DNA of 64,000 nt. Origin: Mugil cephalus (taxonomy: Eukaryota; Chordata; Actinopteri; Mugiliformes; Mugilidae). Under the pieces are notes generated by a model. The model was not told the DNA's origin, ran no database searches, and was given only the letters and a program-made list of their open reading frames with translations. The stretch is taken from the NCBI RefSeq assembly GCF_022458985.1, contig NC_061776.1:372001-436000 (forward strand). Direction: 5' to 3'. This document shows positions 42,827 to 53,648 of this stretch, one piece after another (position 1 is the first letter of the stretch; the number at the start of each line of letters is the position of its first letter). A program made the translations under genes and the position numbers.

Positions 42827-43000
42827 ATTGATGAGCTGCAATTTGTCAGAGATCAGCTGTGATTCTCTGGGACCAGCTCTGAAGTCCAACCCCTCCCATC
42901 TGAAACATCTGGACCTGAGTGTCAACAGTCTGAAGGATTCAGGAGTGAAGCAGCTGTGTGGTTTTCTGGAGAGTCCAGACTGTAGACTGGAGACTCTGGA
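42827..43000 (+). CDS. NLR leucine-rich repeat exon 5
   Basis: 174 nt, acceptor 'tttattcag', donor 'tgga|gtgagt'. Reads [19 protein letters not shown], '[17 protein letters not shown]', '[15 protein letters not shown]'. The upstream intron repeats the one before exon 2, so the exon plus flank was duplicated. Confidence 0.9.
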
Positions 43001-43129
43001 GTGAGTTCACTGTCTGTTACTGTTGTAGATCTGATATGTTTAATCACCAACTGAATCTAATTCATGTTCATCCAGAACTTTCCTCCATGAATCTGTAAAT
43101 GTCCTTTAGTTCAAGACTTAAAGGCTGTT

Positions 43130-45190
43130 AGGATCAGTGATGCCAGTAACTAGTGAGGTGTTACTGTAATCTGACTACTTTCTACAGGAACAGTAATCTA
43201 ACACGCAGTAATCAGATTACAGTTACTTATCCAAGTCACTGTGCGTTACTATGTAAAAAGTGCAGGAGAAATAAGTTATTAAACAATTAAGTGTAACTGC
43301 ACTCGTCGAAACAGATTTTGAATACACTGTGAGAATAAATCAATTAATATTGGATCAATTTGCATTATTAGTAAATAATCAATCTCATCTATCTGAGGCA
43401 TCAGCTCTCAGTATAGGGATTATCTGTTTCCAGCTCACAAGGACCTTCTGACAACAACAACGAAGTGAAACATGTGGTTTATTTACAATGACGAATAGTG
43501 AATAATAAATAATATGATGAATAATATAACGGAGTAATGGAAAATGATGAGAATACCGAAATAAATGAGTTTAATGAAAATGAGAAAGCAAACAGAACCT
43601 AATTTCTTAAATTAATTTTTCAGATTTATTTAAGGTTTCTTTAGTTATAACACAATCATGAACTCTGCTCAAATATGATGGTGATGGTCTACTTATGGGA
43701 ACTCCTTGGATTCCGCTCCGAACAACTGGATCGGGGACAAATGCTGTCCTGGTGAGCTCGATCTTCCACAGCGGTACCATTGGGCAAACCGGCAGTACCG
43801 AAGAGCAGATTGATGGACAGTCATCCAGGTCCGGACCTCAGCGTTGGTTACAGTGAAGTTTTTCTCAGCGTTACGAAGACAAAAGTGGACAACTGTGAAG
43901 TTGCCGTGTAGCAGAGTCTGATGGCGTCTGTTAAAAATTGGTTGTCAATGATGGAACTGAAAAATCGCTGGTCGAAAATATCTTCAAAAACATTATTAAT
44001 GCATGACTGTCTTGAATAAAAAAAATAAAATAAAAATCAGCTTGTACTTTGAGAAAGTCGTGCGTTAAATGTGGTGAGAATAATTAAAAATTAAAACTTA
44101 AGCACGCCCACTGGCAGGCAATAAAAAGAGTTAAAAGTAAAAAGTATCCCATAGACAAAAACGGACTAAGAAGAGAACTGAGCCAGGAGAAAACTGGACT
44201 CTAAAAAGTTGTGAGCTGCGAGAGAGAGGAGAACTAAACTAAGACCGAATAACAACATGAAGAGAACTAAAAGAGAACTCAGGACTGAAAGAGAACTGGA
44301 CTAAGACTGGCCAGGCGCTAGTTTGTCACCAGTCTCCGCAGGGTGTGTCCTTTTGTTGGGAAACTGGTTTTTAACGCCTTCCGATGATTTACATTGCTTT
44401 CTTCAGAGAGTATTAACTAATGGTTGTACTTCTCACAATCTTAAACTCAGAAGTAGGATGAGAGAGACATGAAATCAAACATTTTAAATGAAATATCATG
44501 TCACCATGAAAACACATTGTCAGAAACATTAATTTCTAGGACCTTCCTCAATATCCTGGATGGCAGTATGGCTCCATGGTAGAGACTTATGATTAAAATA
44601 CTAAAGCTCTAATTTGGTCAAATTTTGGGCTAGGAAAACAAACAAAACTGTACATTGACACAAATTATGAGCTGAGTATAGATTAAACATTGTGATTTAA
44701 CAGTTTGTAGTTCTAGTCAGACAGAGATCTTGCAGTTCTGAATTATTTACAATCTTTATCTGCCACAGGTGGTCCAAGACGCAGAGGAGTCTGATCGTTC
44801 TTATCTGGGAGAAAACTTTAAATCCTTGTTCTTTGGGACAGGAATGTGCTTAAAAGCTTGTTTTATGGCTTTGTTTTATGGTCTCAGAAATCTGCAAGGG
44901 AAACAACAACAGCCCTCTTCATTATCGACTGAGGTTCAGTGAGTGGAGACAAAGTCTCTCTAGCTTCTCAAACACAACATAGAAAAGCAAAAGAAGCTGG
45001 ACTTTGGTCCAAACCAGTAAGTGGGGAGAGTTGAAGAAGCTGGTTGGACAGAATGTTGTAGAGGAACTGGAATCTACCTTAGTTACTTTAAAACCAAGTA
45101 ATCATCAGAGTAACTGAGTTACTGTTTGGAGGAGTAATCAGTAATCAGATTACTCTACAAATGTCAGTAACACACCTTCCAATGGATTTA
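43130..45190. mobile_element. Probable hAT-like non-autonomous insertion
   Basis: The left end 'cagtgatgccagtaac' is followed by 'gttactgtaatctgactac' and repeated 'taatcagatta' motifs; the right end (45,090-45,180) has 'gtaactgagttactg', 'cagtaatcagattactc' and 'gtcagtaacac' in inverted arrangement. The terminal pattern matches fish hAT-derived elements from memory. No coding frame inside. Exact boundaries and target duplication are not clear. Confidence 0.5.
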
Positions 45191-45717
45191 AACCTGAAAT
45201 GAATTAAATGAATGAAGTTGTGTGTTTTTATATAAATTCAAGATCAGCAGAGGAGAAAACATCTGATGAAATGTTAGCTTCCTGTTAGTGGTAGAGAACA
45301 GCTGATTGGTTAGAAGATGAGTCTGACTCTACATTCACCAGATGGACATATGCTCATTATTTTCAGTCCATCAGAGAAAAGGAGACCAAAAACATTAGAG
45401 TTAAGTTCACTTTGTGTGAGGAACCAAAAGATCTGTGGAGCTCAGGAACTAGCTCAAGTAATTTAAGGAAACATGTGGCGTGGTGCAGCTTTCTGTAGGT
45501 TCACTGACAATATACAGTAGTAGCTTCTAGCAATATTCATTCAATACGAATACACCTCAATTTACAGCATCTCCATCACTATATGTATTGAGCCATGAGC
45601 CATAACTGCTCCATTATACTGTACTGCTGTTAGCGTTAGCCTAGCTTAGTCATTATGTCATTCACCTTCTACTGGATGTGGACATGAGCTCCACTGAAAG
45701 AAATAACATGTACTGAG

Positions 45718-45776
45718 TCAGTGAAGCAGCTGTGTGGTTTTCTGGAGAGTCCAGACTGTAGACTGGAGACTCTGAG
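45718..45776 (+). pseudogene. Truncated NLR LRR exon relic
   Basis: Only the last third of an LRR exon remains ([19 protein letters not shown]) with its donor 'gag|gtcaga'. The acceptor and first two thirds are absent, so it cannot be spliced in normally. Confidence 0.85.
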
Positions 45777-46320
45777 GTCAGACTCCATGTTTTCTTTGTG
45801 TGCTGACATGAATGTGAAGGTAAAGTTGTGGTGACATCAGGCTGATATTCTACTGATCCACACTGAGGATCTTCATGCTAAAGTCTGCTTTCTTCTTCTG
45901 TGGTTTAGTCCATTGACTGTGACAGAGCCATGTTGAGCTCCACATTTCAAAGCTTCATAGAAGAAGACAAATCCTCCACTGGATGATTGACTCTGAAACT
46001 CTGACACTCTTCATTTCCACCTTAGAGCTTTTCAAATTAAAAGCAGGTCACCCACTAACAGTCATTTTATATTATAGCTCAATCACTTATTTAATGATTT
46101 ATTTGCTAAAATGTTGTTGATTCCACTCTCTCTGAGTTCAAGGTGATATCTTCACATGTCTTAGTTTGTCTGAACCAGATTCTAAAAGAGTTCACTGTGG
46201 AGGAACAAAACATCTTCAACATGTCGACTTTAAACTTGTTCATTCTGAACCTTCTTCAGCTCTGAACACATGATTTAAAGGAGGAACTTAAGAAACTCAC
46301 ATATTTTATTCTTTATTCAG

Positions 46321-46494
46321 ATTGGAGAGCTGCAGGTTGTCAGAGATCAGCTGTGATTCTCTGGTCTCAGCTCTGAAGTCCAACCCCTCCCATCTGAAAC
46401 ATCTGGACCTGACTAACAACAACCTGGAGGATTCAGGAGTGAAGCAGCTGTGTGGTTTTCTGGAGAGTCCAGACTGTAGACTGGAGACTCTGGA
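46321..46494 (+). CDS. NLR leucine-rich repeat exon 6
   Basis: 174 nt, acceptor 'tttattcag', donor 'tgga|gtgagt'. Reads [19 protein letters not shown], '[17 protein letters not shown]', '[15 protein letters not shown]'. Last LRR unit of the gene. Confidence 0.92.
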
Positions 46495-46676
46495 GTGAGT
46501 TCACTGTCTGTTACTGTTGTAGATCTGATATGTTTAATCACCAACTGAATCTAATTTATGTTCATCTAGAACTTTCCTCCATGAATCTGTCTTCTACTTT
46601 CTACTGGATCTGATGATGAAGGGAGTCTCTGGAAACACTCCTTCACCTCCTCTCTTCTTTCTCCTCCTCTCTACAG

Positions 46677-46686
46677 GTGGAGGTGA
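46677..46686 (+). CDS. NLR terminal coding exon
   Basis: After acceptor 'ctctctacag' (46,676) the frame from exon 6 reads Glu-Trp-Arg and stops at TGA 46,684-46,686. No B30.2/PRY-SPRY exon follows before the V array resumes, so this would be a short-tailed NLR. Confidence 0.6.
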
Positions 46687-46896
46687 TAAACAGGAGGGTG
46701 TGTGAGGTGAGAGGATGAGCTGTGTCCTGATGATCCAGAGGCTGAAGCAGCAGCAGCTTGTGTGGACAGAGACTCTGACTGCAGATAAATGCTGATGTTG
46801 ATCAAGAAGTGAGCAGCTCAGTCACAAACATGAGCTTAAACTCACACATCATTCTCCCAGTGATGCAGCCAGTGTTCAGTTCCACTGACTCTGATA

Positions 46897-47084
46897 CAGT
46901 GGTGTGAAAAAGAGTTTGGATCCTTCAGGATTTATTAGTTTTACTGTTTGTCACCTAAATGTTTCAGATCATTGAACAAATTTAAATAAGAGACAAAGAA
47001 CACAAGTAAACACAAGATGCAGTTTTTATTATTAAAGGAAATAAATCCAATACTATATGACCCTGTGTGTTAAAGTGTTTTAAA
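46897..47084 (+). mobile_element. Tc1-like transposon end, truncated
   Basis: TA then CAGTGGTGTGAAAAAG at 46,897, the terminal repeat of fish Tc1-like elements, and 'agtaaacacaagatgcag', 'ttattattaaaggaaataaatcca', 'gaccctgtgtg' in the usual order. It stops near 47,082, where family-A V flank begins. No second terminal repeat. Confidence 0.8.
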
Positions 47085-47215
47085 TGTAGAAGATGATGGA
47101 AAGATGATTTTCATTGTATCAGAGCAAAGAAACAAGAAGAGTTGTGAAGTGCAGTCATTATGTCTGGTTAATGCAGCAGCTTCAACAAAACTTGAATCCC
47201 TGTTCTTCAACTCAC

Positions 47216-47255
47216 CTATAATGTGAGATAGAAGCAAAAAGAGGTAAAGCAACAT
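47216..47255 (-). pseudogene. Orphan family-A leader exon (V12), V exon lost
   Basis: The leader [13 protein letters not shown] with donor G|GTGAG is perfect, and its promoter (GC box 47,362-47,370; CCAAT 47,396-47,400) is intact. The intron copy ends near 47,085, where a Tc1-like end begins. In the other cassettes the V exon starts about 270 bp after the leader; here there is none. Confidence 0.88.
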
Positions 47256-47330
47256 GTCTTTGGAGTTATTAAAGCCAGACAGACAGCACATCAACAATGT
47301 TCTTCCACCAGAGTAGAATGAGGAAGAAAT

Positions 47331-47410
47331 AATGTCATTGGATGAGCTGATGATGTTGAGTGGGCGGGGCCAGTTACAGTTTGACTTCAACTCAACCAAT
47401 CAAATTCTTC
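47331..47410 (-). promoter_or_regulatory. Family-A V promoter left without a V exon
   Basis: All three shared elements are present (see 47,362-47,370 GC box, 47,396-47,400 CCAAT, 'atgtcattgg' near 47,332). Confidence 0.55.
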
Positions 47411-47515
47411 TCTGCTTCAACAGCAGCTCTGTCTCAGATCTCAACTGCTTCATTTCTCTGTTGTCTTTTCCTCAGTCCAATGAGTCAGAAATCAGTGGTT
47501 GAACAGAGTGTGGCT

Positions 47516-47598
47516 CCCTCTAGTGGATGTTGTGGAGTATTGTGTTGTCTTTGCTCCAAAGGTTTTTGTTCAGAGTTTTGGTGTTTCCTGTCACTGTG
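47516..47598 (-). other. V13 RSS (22-bp spacer) and CTCF-like motif
   Basis: Heptamer CACAGTG (47,598-47,592), 22-bp spacer, nonamer ACAAAAACC (47,569-47,561), CTCF-like motif 47,526-47,516. Confidence 0.88.
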
Positions 47599-48052
47599 GG
47601 CCTCAGAGCACAGTAGTACACAGCAGAGTCTGACACTGCAGCAGAGGAGATCTCCAGATGAAACTCCTTTGTTTTTTCGTCATGATTTAAAGTCAACCTT
47701 TCTATTTTCTCTGAATAATCTGTGATGAGAAGCTGTGGAGATGAACTGGACTTCTGTTGGTACCAGTAGAGGTTTAGAACAGAACCTGAATAGTTGCAGG
47801 AGAGAGTCACAGTGTCTCCTTCCAAACCCATCACTACATCTTTAAATGGTGTCAGTACATCCTCAGAGGATCCTGAAAACAACAGAGAAATTTGGATTTT
47901 AATTCTCTATCTTTAAACTTAGTTCAGTGGTTTAAAAGTCAATCATTTCAAACATCAGCATGTTTTTCATGTCTATCATCTCCTCTTCCATCTTTTGATG
48001 ACTTACCAGTTTGAAAGGAGACCATCATCATCCAAATGAAAAGCAGGAACAT
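47599..48052 (-). CDS. TCR alpha/delta V segment V13 (family F), intact
   Basis: Leader exon 48,052-48,007 (MFLLFIWMMMVSFQT) and V exon 47,872-47,599; the junction gives Gly-Ser-Ser-Glu-Asp-Val-Leu. Hallmarks: first Cys in 'TVTLSCNYSG', Trp in 'NLYWYQQKSSSSPQLL', second Cys in '[13 protein letters not shown]'. A short body with distinct FR2 (WYQQ). It takes the B-slot position 5' of the orphan family-A leader, with the same 306-bp gap seen in intact cassettes. Confidence 0.9.
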
Positions 48053-48059
48053 TATTTTC

Positions 48060-49090
48060 ACTTGTACTGAATGAACAATAGAGAGAACACAGCAGCTCTT
48101 CAGTTCCAAAGTGAAGCCTTTCATATTCAGTTGTGTAGCTCCTCCTCTTGCTGTGGTCTGTTTCCATTCAGGCTGATGGAAGCTTTAAAAATGACAGTGA
48201 TGCTGCAGTCATCATCATCCAAGAAGGTCAGACTGAAGCAGGAAGCTGCAGAAAATTCACCTGAATCAATCTGGAGAGAAACAACTTCCTGAGGAATCAA
48301 AACCCTTCAACTGCATCCTGAACAGATACTCTGTGTTGTCAGTAAAACATGTTCAAGGAACTAAATGAGGTCAAGTTAAAGTTCTCAGCTTCTCTCTAAA
48401 ATACTGTAGATGATGCTCAGAGTCAGTTTGGTGTTTCTAGACTGGGATCAACTCTCATCATCTTTCTGACTCTTTTGCTTCTTGTCTCTTTAAAGATGTT
48501 CCTAAAAGCCTCAAGGTAGCTTCATAATGTTTGTTAAAACTAGTCACAATCATCTGAATCTCTTCAACCTTCCACCAACAGATCAATCCAGATGTTTTTA
48601 TAGATCATCGTATCATTCAATGAAATAACAGAAGTTTATCAAAATAAAAAAGAGATTAAATCAGAATCAGATCATTTGGTCATAGTTTTATTTTATAGTA
48701 GCTGCAGGGACATATCTTAACCTCCAGGGGCATCATAGTGTCTAAAAGTCATGTCTCCATGTTTGGTTTGAACTCTGAGCACCACTAGTTGACTACTCCC
48801 TGCAGATCTGACAGACCTACCAGGTTATTACTCAGCAAACATGTCTGATATGCAACACATTTAATATTTGTTCTGCTCTTTGGTCTGTGTTGTGAATGGG
48901 ATTGTTGGTGATTGAGTTTGGAAGAGTTTTCTGTTTATGTTTGTTCATATTAGTTATTTTTTAGCACTGCTGTGATTGGTACTCGTGATCTCAGTGTCAT
49001 GTACACAATGACAACAAAGTGTTTTTCTTTATTTCTTTCTGATGCACTTTGGACCCAGACTAGCAGAGGGTGAGTGGAGCTGTAAATGAA
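48060..49090. other. Spacer, nothing recognised
   Basis: Upstream flank of V13 followed by about 700 bp with no coding frame, RSS or transposon end that I can support. Confidence 0.4.
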
Positions 49091-49094
49091 TTTG

Positions 49095-50150
49095 TATATT
49101 TAGCTGAATACAGTGAAAAGATCTAAGATTTGGTGTTTTCGCAGCAGCATTGTGAATGACTTGCAGTGTTCTTATTGTGTTGTGGTGGTGGACAGGAAGG
49201 AGTTTATTACAGTCGTCCAGCCTACAAGAAATAAAAGCCTGAAGCAGATTTTCTAAATCTCACTGGGACTCAAAGTTTGTCATTTTAATTTAGTTCTCAG
49301 ATGCCATGATGATGATTGTGATGCAGCTTTGATGCGGCCACTGAAATGTAGATCCTCATCAGCGACAACTAAATCTGCCTCAGCAATATCAACACATTTT
49401 ATCCACTCTGCAGGGAATGACTGCTGGAAAACTGCTTTAGTGCCAACTCAGTCACACAACATCCATTTTTAAAATGACATGTCTCTGAAATTGATGAAAA
49501 GACTGATGTAAATCAATCATGTGACCATTTAAGAAGGAATGGTTTGTTGGAGGACTTTCAGTCAGGTTTTGGTTAAAGTTACTAATCCTCTCCTCATTGT
49601 CTCAATGGACTTGTCTCTATACTCATCCTGCTGATCTCAGAGCTGCATTTGATCCATTGATGACGATATTTTACTAAGACTCCAACATGTTATTGTGATT
49701 AACTGAGGAAACACTACATAAATCTCTTGCTATGCAGATGACACCCAGCTATATTTATCTATGAATCCGGATGAAACGGATCAGTTAGTTCAACTCTTAT
49801 ACTGTGAGGAAACTTGAAGTTCTATTTGACCAGGATCTGTCCTTTAATTCATAAAACAAGTGACCAGGACTGCCTTCTTTAACTTCAACAATATTGTCAC
49901 AACTAGGAACATCCTGTCTCAACGTGATGCTGGAAAATTACTTGATGTATTTGTTACTTGTAGGATGGATGAGTATAGAAATTGTTGTAGTCTGATTGCA
50001 TCCACACCTCCACCCTGTTCTTTGTATCACCAGTAAAACACTAATAGGAAACACATTGGGTCTGAGCCTGGTTTCAGAACAATCACATGTAACAACACTA
50101 TTCTAGATAGAATCTAGTGGTCTTTAGAGCTCAGAGACTGGTTTTACTGC
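49095..50150. repeat. Duplicate of 16,811-18,000 (LINE-bearing flank of a family-C V)
   Basis: Long near-identical runs, for example 'gcagcagcattgtgaatgacttgcag' and 'gacacccagctatatttatctatg', match 16,811-18,000 in order. The duplication continues through V14 and ends at the B-slot 3' flank (50,935, matching 18,775). Confidence 0.85.
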
Positions 50151-50159
50151 TGCATGGCC

Positions 50160-50242
50160 CCCTCTAGTGGATGTTGTGGAGTATTGTGTTGTCTTTGCTC
50201 CAAAGGTTTTTGTTCAGAGTTTTGGTGTTTCCTGTCACTGTG
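50160..50242 (-). other. V14 RSS (22-bp spacer) and CTCF-like motif
   Basis: Heptamer CACAGTG (50,242-50,236), 22-bp spacer, nonamer ACAAAAACC (50,213-50,205), CTCF-like motif 50,170-50,160. Confidence 0.88.
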
Positions 50243-50699
50243 GGCCTCAGAGCACAGTAGTACACAGCAGAGTCTGTCACTGCAGCAGAGGAGATCTCCA
50301 GATCCATTTTAATTTCCTCCTTTCTTACATTTACAGACAGTCCATCCACTGTTGTTTTCATTATTGCTCCTGATTCCAGATGAGAGATCAGGAACTCTGG
50401 AGGTTTTCCTGGATATTGTCGATACCAGAAGAAATAATCAGTCGTAGCTCCTTTGGTGTATTTACAGGACAGAGTAACAGTGGTTCCTTCTAAACTGGAC
50501 TCTTCAGTCTTGACTGCAGTGAGTTGTTCATGGCTGACACCTAAAGGAAGAGATAACTGTTATATCATGTTAGAAATGTTTCAATCCATCATTTACATCC
50601 ATTCAACATTTTAATTTAACATCATTTTCCTGTATAGTGTAGCATACCTGTGAGAATGAAAAGAAGCAGAGAAAACGTCCAATAGTCCAACGACAGCAT
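50243..50699 (-). CDS. TCR alpha/delta V segment V14 (family C), intact with both cysteines
   Basis: Leader exon 50,699-50,648 (MLSLDYWTFSLLLFILT) and V exon 50,540-50,243, translated by hand and open. Begins VSHEQLTAVKTEESSLEG like V5, with first Cys retained in 'TVTLSCKYTK', Trp in 'YFFWYRQYPGKPPEFLIS' and second Cys in '[13 protein letters not shown]'. It is the paralogue of V5 in a duplicated block of about 1.9 kb. The two differ throughout CDR1, CDR2 and the HV4 region, although the flanks stay nearly identical. Confidence 0.9.
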
Positions 50700-50904
50700 G
50701 TTGAATAAAGGAAATGTTTCTGGTTTGTGTTTTGAAGTCTGTTGAATCTGGAAGTTTCTCTCTCTTCTATAGTTCAGTAACAGCTCAGCTCCTCCCTGAA
50801 TCTCTCCATCTCCTCTTTGAGGATGTTGATGTTCTATCACCTCTACAATGAATCTAGAGCAGACTGTATCCTAACCAACCATAGAAGAAGGACAGAGTGT
50901 GGCT

Positions 50905-50987
50905 CCCTCTAGTGGATGTTGTGGAGTATTGTGTTGTCTTTGCTCCAAAGGTTTTTGTTCAGAGTTTTGGTGTTTCCTGTCACTGTG
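50905..50987 (-). other. V15 RSS (22-bp spacer) and CTCF-like motif
   Basis: Heptamer CACAGTG (50,987-50,981), 22-bp spacer, nonamer ACAAAAACC (50,958-50,950), CTCF-like motif 50,915-50,905. Confidence 0.88.
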
Positions 50988-51462
50988 GGCGTCAGAGCAC
51001 AGTAGTACACAGCAGAATCAGTCACATGAAGCTTCTGGATCTTCAGAGGAACTGATTTGTCTTTGAGCTCAGCATCAAATCTGTCTTTAGGGAAATCTGG
51101 AGCATTGTCGTCACCTCCAAACTTGATACGCCGCAAAATGTACTTAGCATAACTATTCAGTTCTTGTTTGTACCAGAACAATGTTGGAGTTGTGTCACTG
51201 GTCTCAAAAGTACAGTTGAGTGTGAGAGTGTCTCCTTCAGTAGCAATGACATCTCCTGGTGTCTGCATCACTTTGTCTTCTCCTTTACACTCTGGGGAAG
51301 AACAGAACATGCAGAGGAAGAGATGAATCAATAAAGATGATTGATTCAAGGACAACAATCAGCAGCTTTAAATGTGTTCAAGTGTGTGAAGAGGAAACAT
51401 GTTGAGCTTTCTATATTACCAAAGAAAAGAGCAGCAAGAATAATCCACAGCCAATGTTCCAT
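50988..51462 (-). CDS. TCR alpha/delta V segment V15 (family B), intact
   Basis: Leader exon 51,462-51,420 ([14 protein letters not shown]) and V exon 51,291-50,988. Open, with first Cys 'LTLNCTFET', Trp 'TLFWYKQEL', second Cys '[13 protein letters not shown]'. It ends ALT where the other B-slot V segments end ALR because of one base change (gggcgtcag). Unlike V2, V7 and V11, it lies 3' of nothing from family A: V14 follows it instead. Confidence 0.92.
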
Positions 51463-51605
51463 CTGTACAACAAGGTTTAAATCAACAGGAGAAACTAGCT
51501 GATGTTCAACATTCAGTCTGACAATTTTTCTCTCAAGCAGCAGTTATAATTGACACAATGGTTGAACCCAGTGCACAAGTAGTGCACCGCCTACTTGATA
51601 ATGTC

Positions 51606-51617
51606 GCCCTCTAGTGG
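51606..51617 (-). promoter_or_regulatory. CTCF-like motif 5' of V15
   Basis: Reverse complement CCACTAGAGGGC, same context as at 9,568 and 29,206. Confidence 0.45.
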
Positions 51618-51649
51618 AGATTAAAAAAAAAACATTTTATTGTTCAATT

Positions 51650-51930
51650 GTCTCAGCTGGAAGTTGTTTGTTCAGTGAGCTGTTCTTGCTGGAAGTGTGT
51701 TGTGTGTGTTGGTTTTGGGAGGTTAGTGAGTCTTGGGAGCAGGCAGCATGTTCAGAGTTGTGATGACCTGAGGGAGGAAGCTCTCTGAGTCTGAGGGATC
51801 TGGCCTGGATGCTCCGGAAACTTTTACCTGATTGCAGTGGGTAGAAAAGGCAGTGGAGAGGGTGGGAGATAAAATGTTGGAGGCTTTCCTGATCCACCTC
51901 AACCTGCACATGTTGAGAGAAGATGGAGAG
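51650..51930 (-). repeat. Dispersed repeat of unknown family, copy 2
   Basis: Nearly the same as 11,745-12,040. Here it lies directly 5' of V15 and is followed by a plus-strand LINE. Confidence 0.6.
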
Positions 51931-51989
51931 AGTCTTCTGACTGAGTCACATGTGTGTGCTCCCTCCCTGCCTGCAGGGTGTGCTGTGTT

Positions 51990-53640
51990 TCATTCAGTCA
52001 TCATCCTTATAAGAATGCCTGGGAAGGATGCAAACATCCCTAGTGATTATATGCCCATAGCATCGACATGTCAAATGGGGAAGCTGATGAGAGGATGATT
52101 AATGACAGACTTGCACTCTGGCTGGAAACCAGAGGTTTGTTGCTGAACTACCAAAGTGGTTTTAGGAAAGGTAGAGAAACAGTGGAGCCAGCAGTTCTCA
52201 CTGAAGCCTCTGTTAGAAAGGCGCAGGTAAACAAGGAGTCAGTCACTGCTGTATTTGATACTGAAAAGGCCTATGGTGTGGTTTGGAGGCAGAACCTTCT
52301 TATGAAGCTTCATCAGGTGGGAGTTAAAGGTAGAATGCTTCAATGGATGAAGAACTTTCTCTCTGGTAGGAAAATAGTGGTAAGAGTTGAAGAAGCATTT
52401 CGCAATGAACATACAGGTCAGTATTATCAGCCCAGTGTTGTTGTTGGTCCTGATTAATGATGTTTTTAAGAATCTGGAAGGATCCATGGAGGTAGCTCTG
52501 TTTGCAGATGATAGGGCTATGTGGAAAAGGATGAGGAACCTCAACTACATGGTAAGTAAAATACAGTAAGCAGTGAATGAAGTTAAAAGATGGTCTCTAG
52601 AGTGGGCTTTTAGACTGGCTATTATTTTTCTGTGAGAGAAGTATTCCCAAGACCTAAAGATTTCAGTTTCTGATTAAGAGCTGGGAAGAGTTGATCATTT
52701 AAATACCTTGGTTTGTGGTTTGATAAAAGATTAACTTGTTCAGTTCATATCAGTAGAATAATAGACAAATGCAAGAGTGCTGAATGTGATGAGATGTTTA
52801 CAAGGGCTGGACTGGGCAGCAAATAAACCTGTGATGAGATCAGTCCATGTTAATGTCATTAGATCAATACCAGACTATGGGTGGATCATTTATAGATGCG
52901 CAGTAAAAGCTAATTTAAGGGGTCAGATGTAATCCAGAGTAAAGCTGTGAGATGGGGTTGTGGGCCTATGAAAGCTGCTCCAGCTGCAGCACTCCAAGTG
53001 GAGCTGGGGGAGATGCCTCTGCATATGAGAAGAGATCAGTTTATTGGGCCAACCTTAGAGGTCAGAAGGATGAGAAGAGCAGCAGATCTGTTCTTGTGCA
53101 TTGACAGGACAAAGAGAGAGCTCAACTCAAAGCTTTGGTTGGAGCATAGAACAGGAAGCCAGAGAGATGGGCCTTCAGGAGCTTCATGTGAGTCTAACAG
53201 TGTGTTTCCCAGCAGTTCCTCTGATGTTGATTTACACCTGCTAGAGTTAGAAGGGAGAGATGTTACTGTCATGCAGTAGAGAACCAGATTAGATTATCAT
53301 ACGGAGAAAGAGTTGTTGTTCTGACGGATGCATCTAAGACAGAAACCAGTAGAGTGGGCGCTGCATTTACAATCCCCAGTCTGAGGATTTCTATAGGAGA
53401 GAGACTGAATAACAGCCTCTTTAGTTTAGTGTGGCTTTATTTAAGTCAAGTACACACATCAACACAACATTATGTACGCATGTAAATAAAAAAAGCAGAT
53501 TTTTATTCACTTTATACATCATCTGATCAGTTTTATAGTTGAGAGGATCACTGAATTTTAAGGTCTGTGAGTTTATAGATGATTTGTTTGTTGGGTCTTG
53601 ATAATCAGCTCTGTTGATTATTCTTAGTGCTCTCTTTGGT
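51990..53640 (+). mobile_element. LINE with RT and RNase H remains
   Basis: Plus strand: 'ERMINDRLALWLETRGLL', 'NYQSGFRKGRETVEP', 'VTAVFDTEKAYGVVW', 'VGVKGRMLQWMKNFLSGR', 'VISPVLL'-like and 'VALFADDRAMWKR' (YADD box changed to FADD). Then 'FKYLGLWFDKRLTCSVHIS', 'ALQVELGEMPLHMRRDQ' and, near 53,310, 'VVVLTDASKTETSRVGAAF', an RNase H-like motif. The order fits I/Jockey-type LINEs. Several frame breaks. It runs up to the assembly gap. Confidence 0.8.
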
Positions 53641-53648
53641 AATATGAA

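Noticed and set aside
7993..51462. Immunoglobulin heavy or light chain V segments
   Set aside because: YYCAL ends, WYKQ/WYRQ FR2, no octamer (ATGCAAAT) seen near the leaders, and the 22-23 bp RSS fit TCR alpha/delta better. A firm decision needs the J/C segments, which are outside the window.
52239..52544. Minus-strand ORF over the LINE at 52 kb
   Set aside because: The plus strand carries recognisable RT motifs in order; the minus frame has none.
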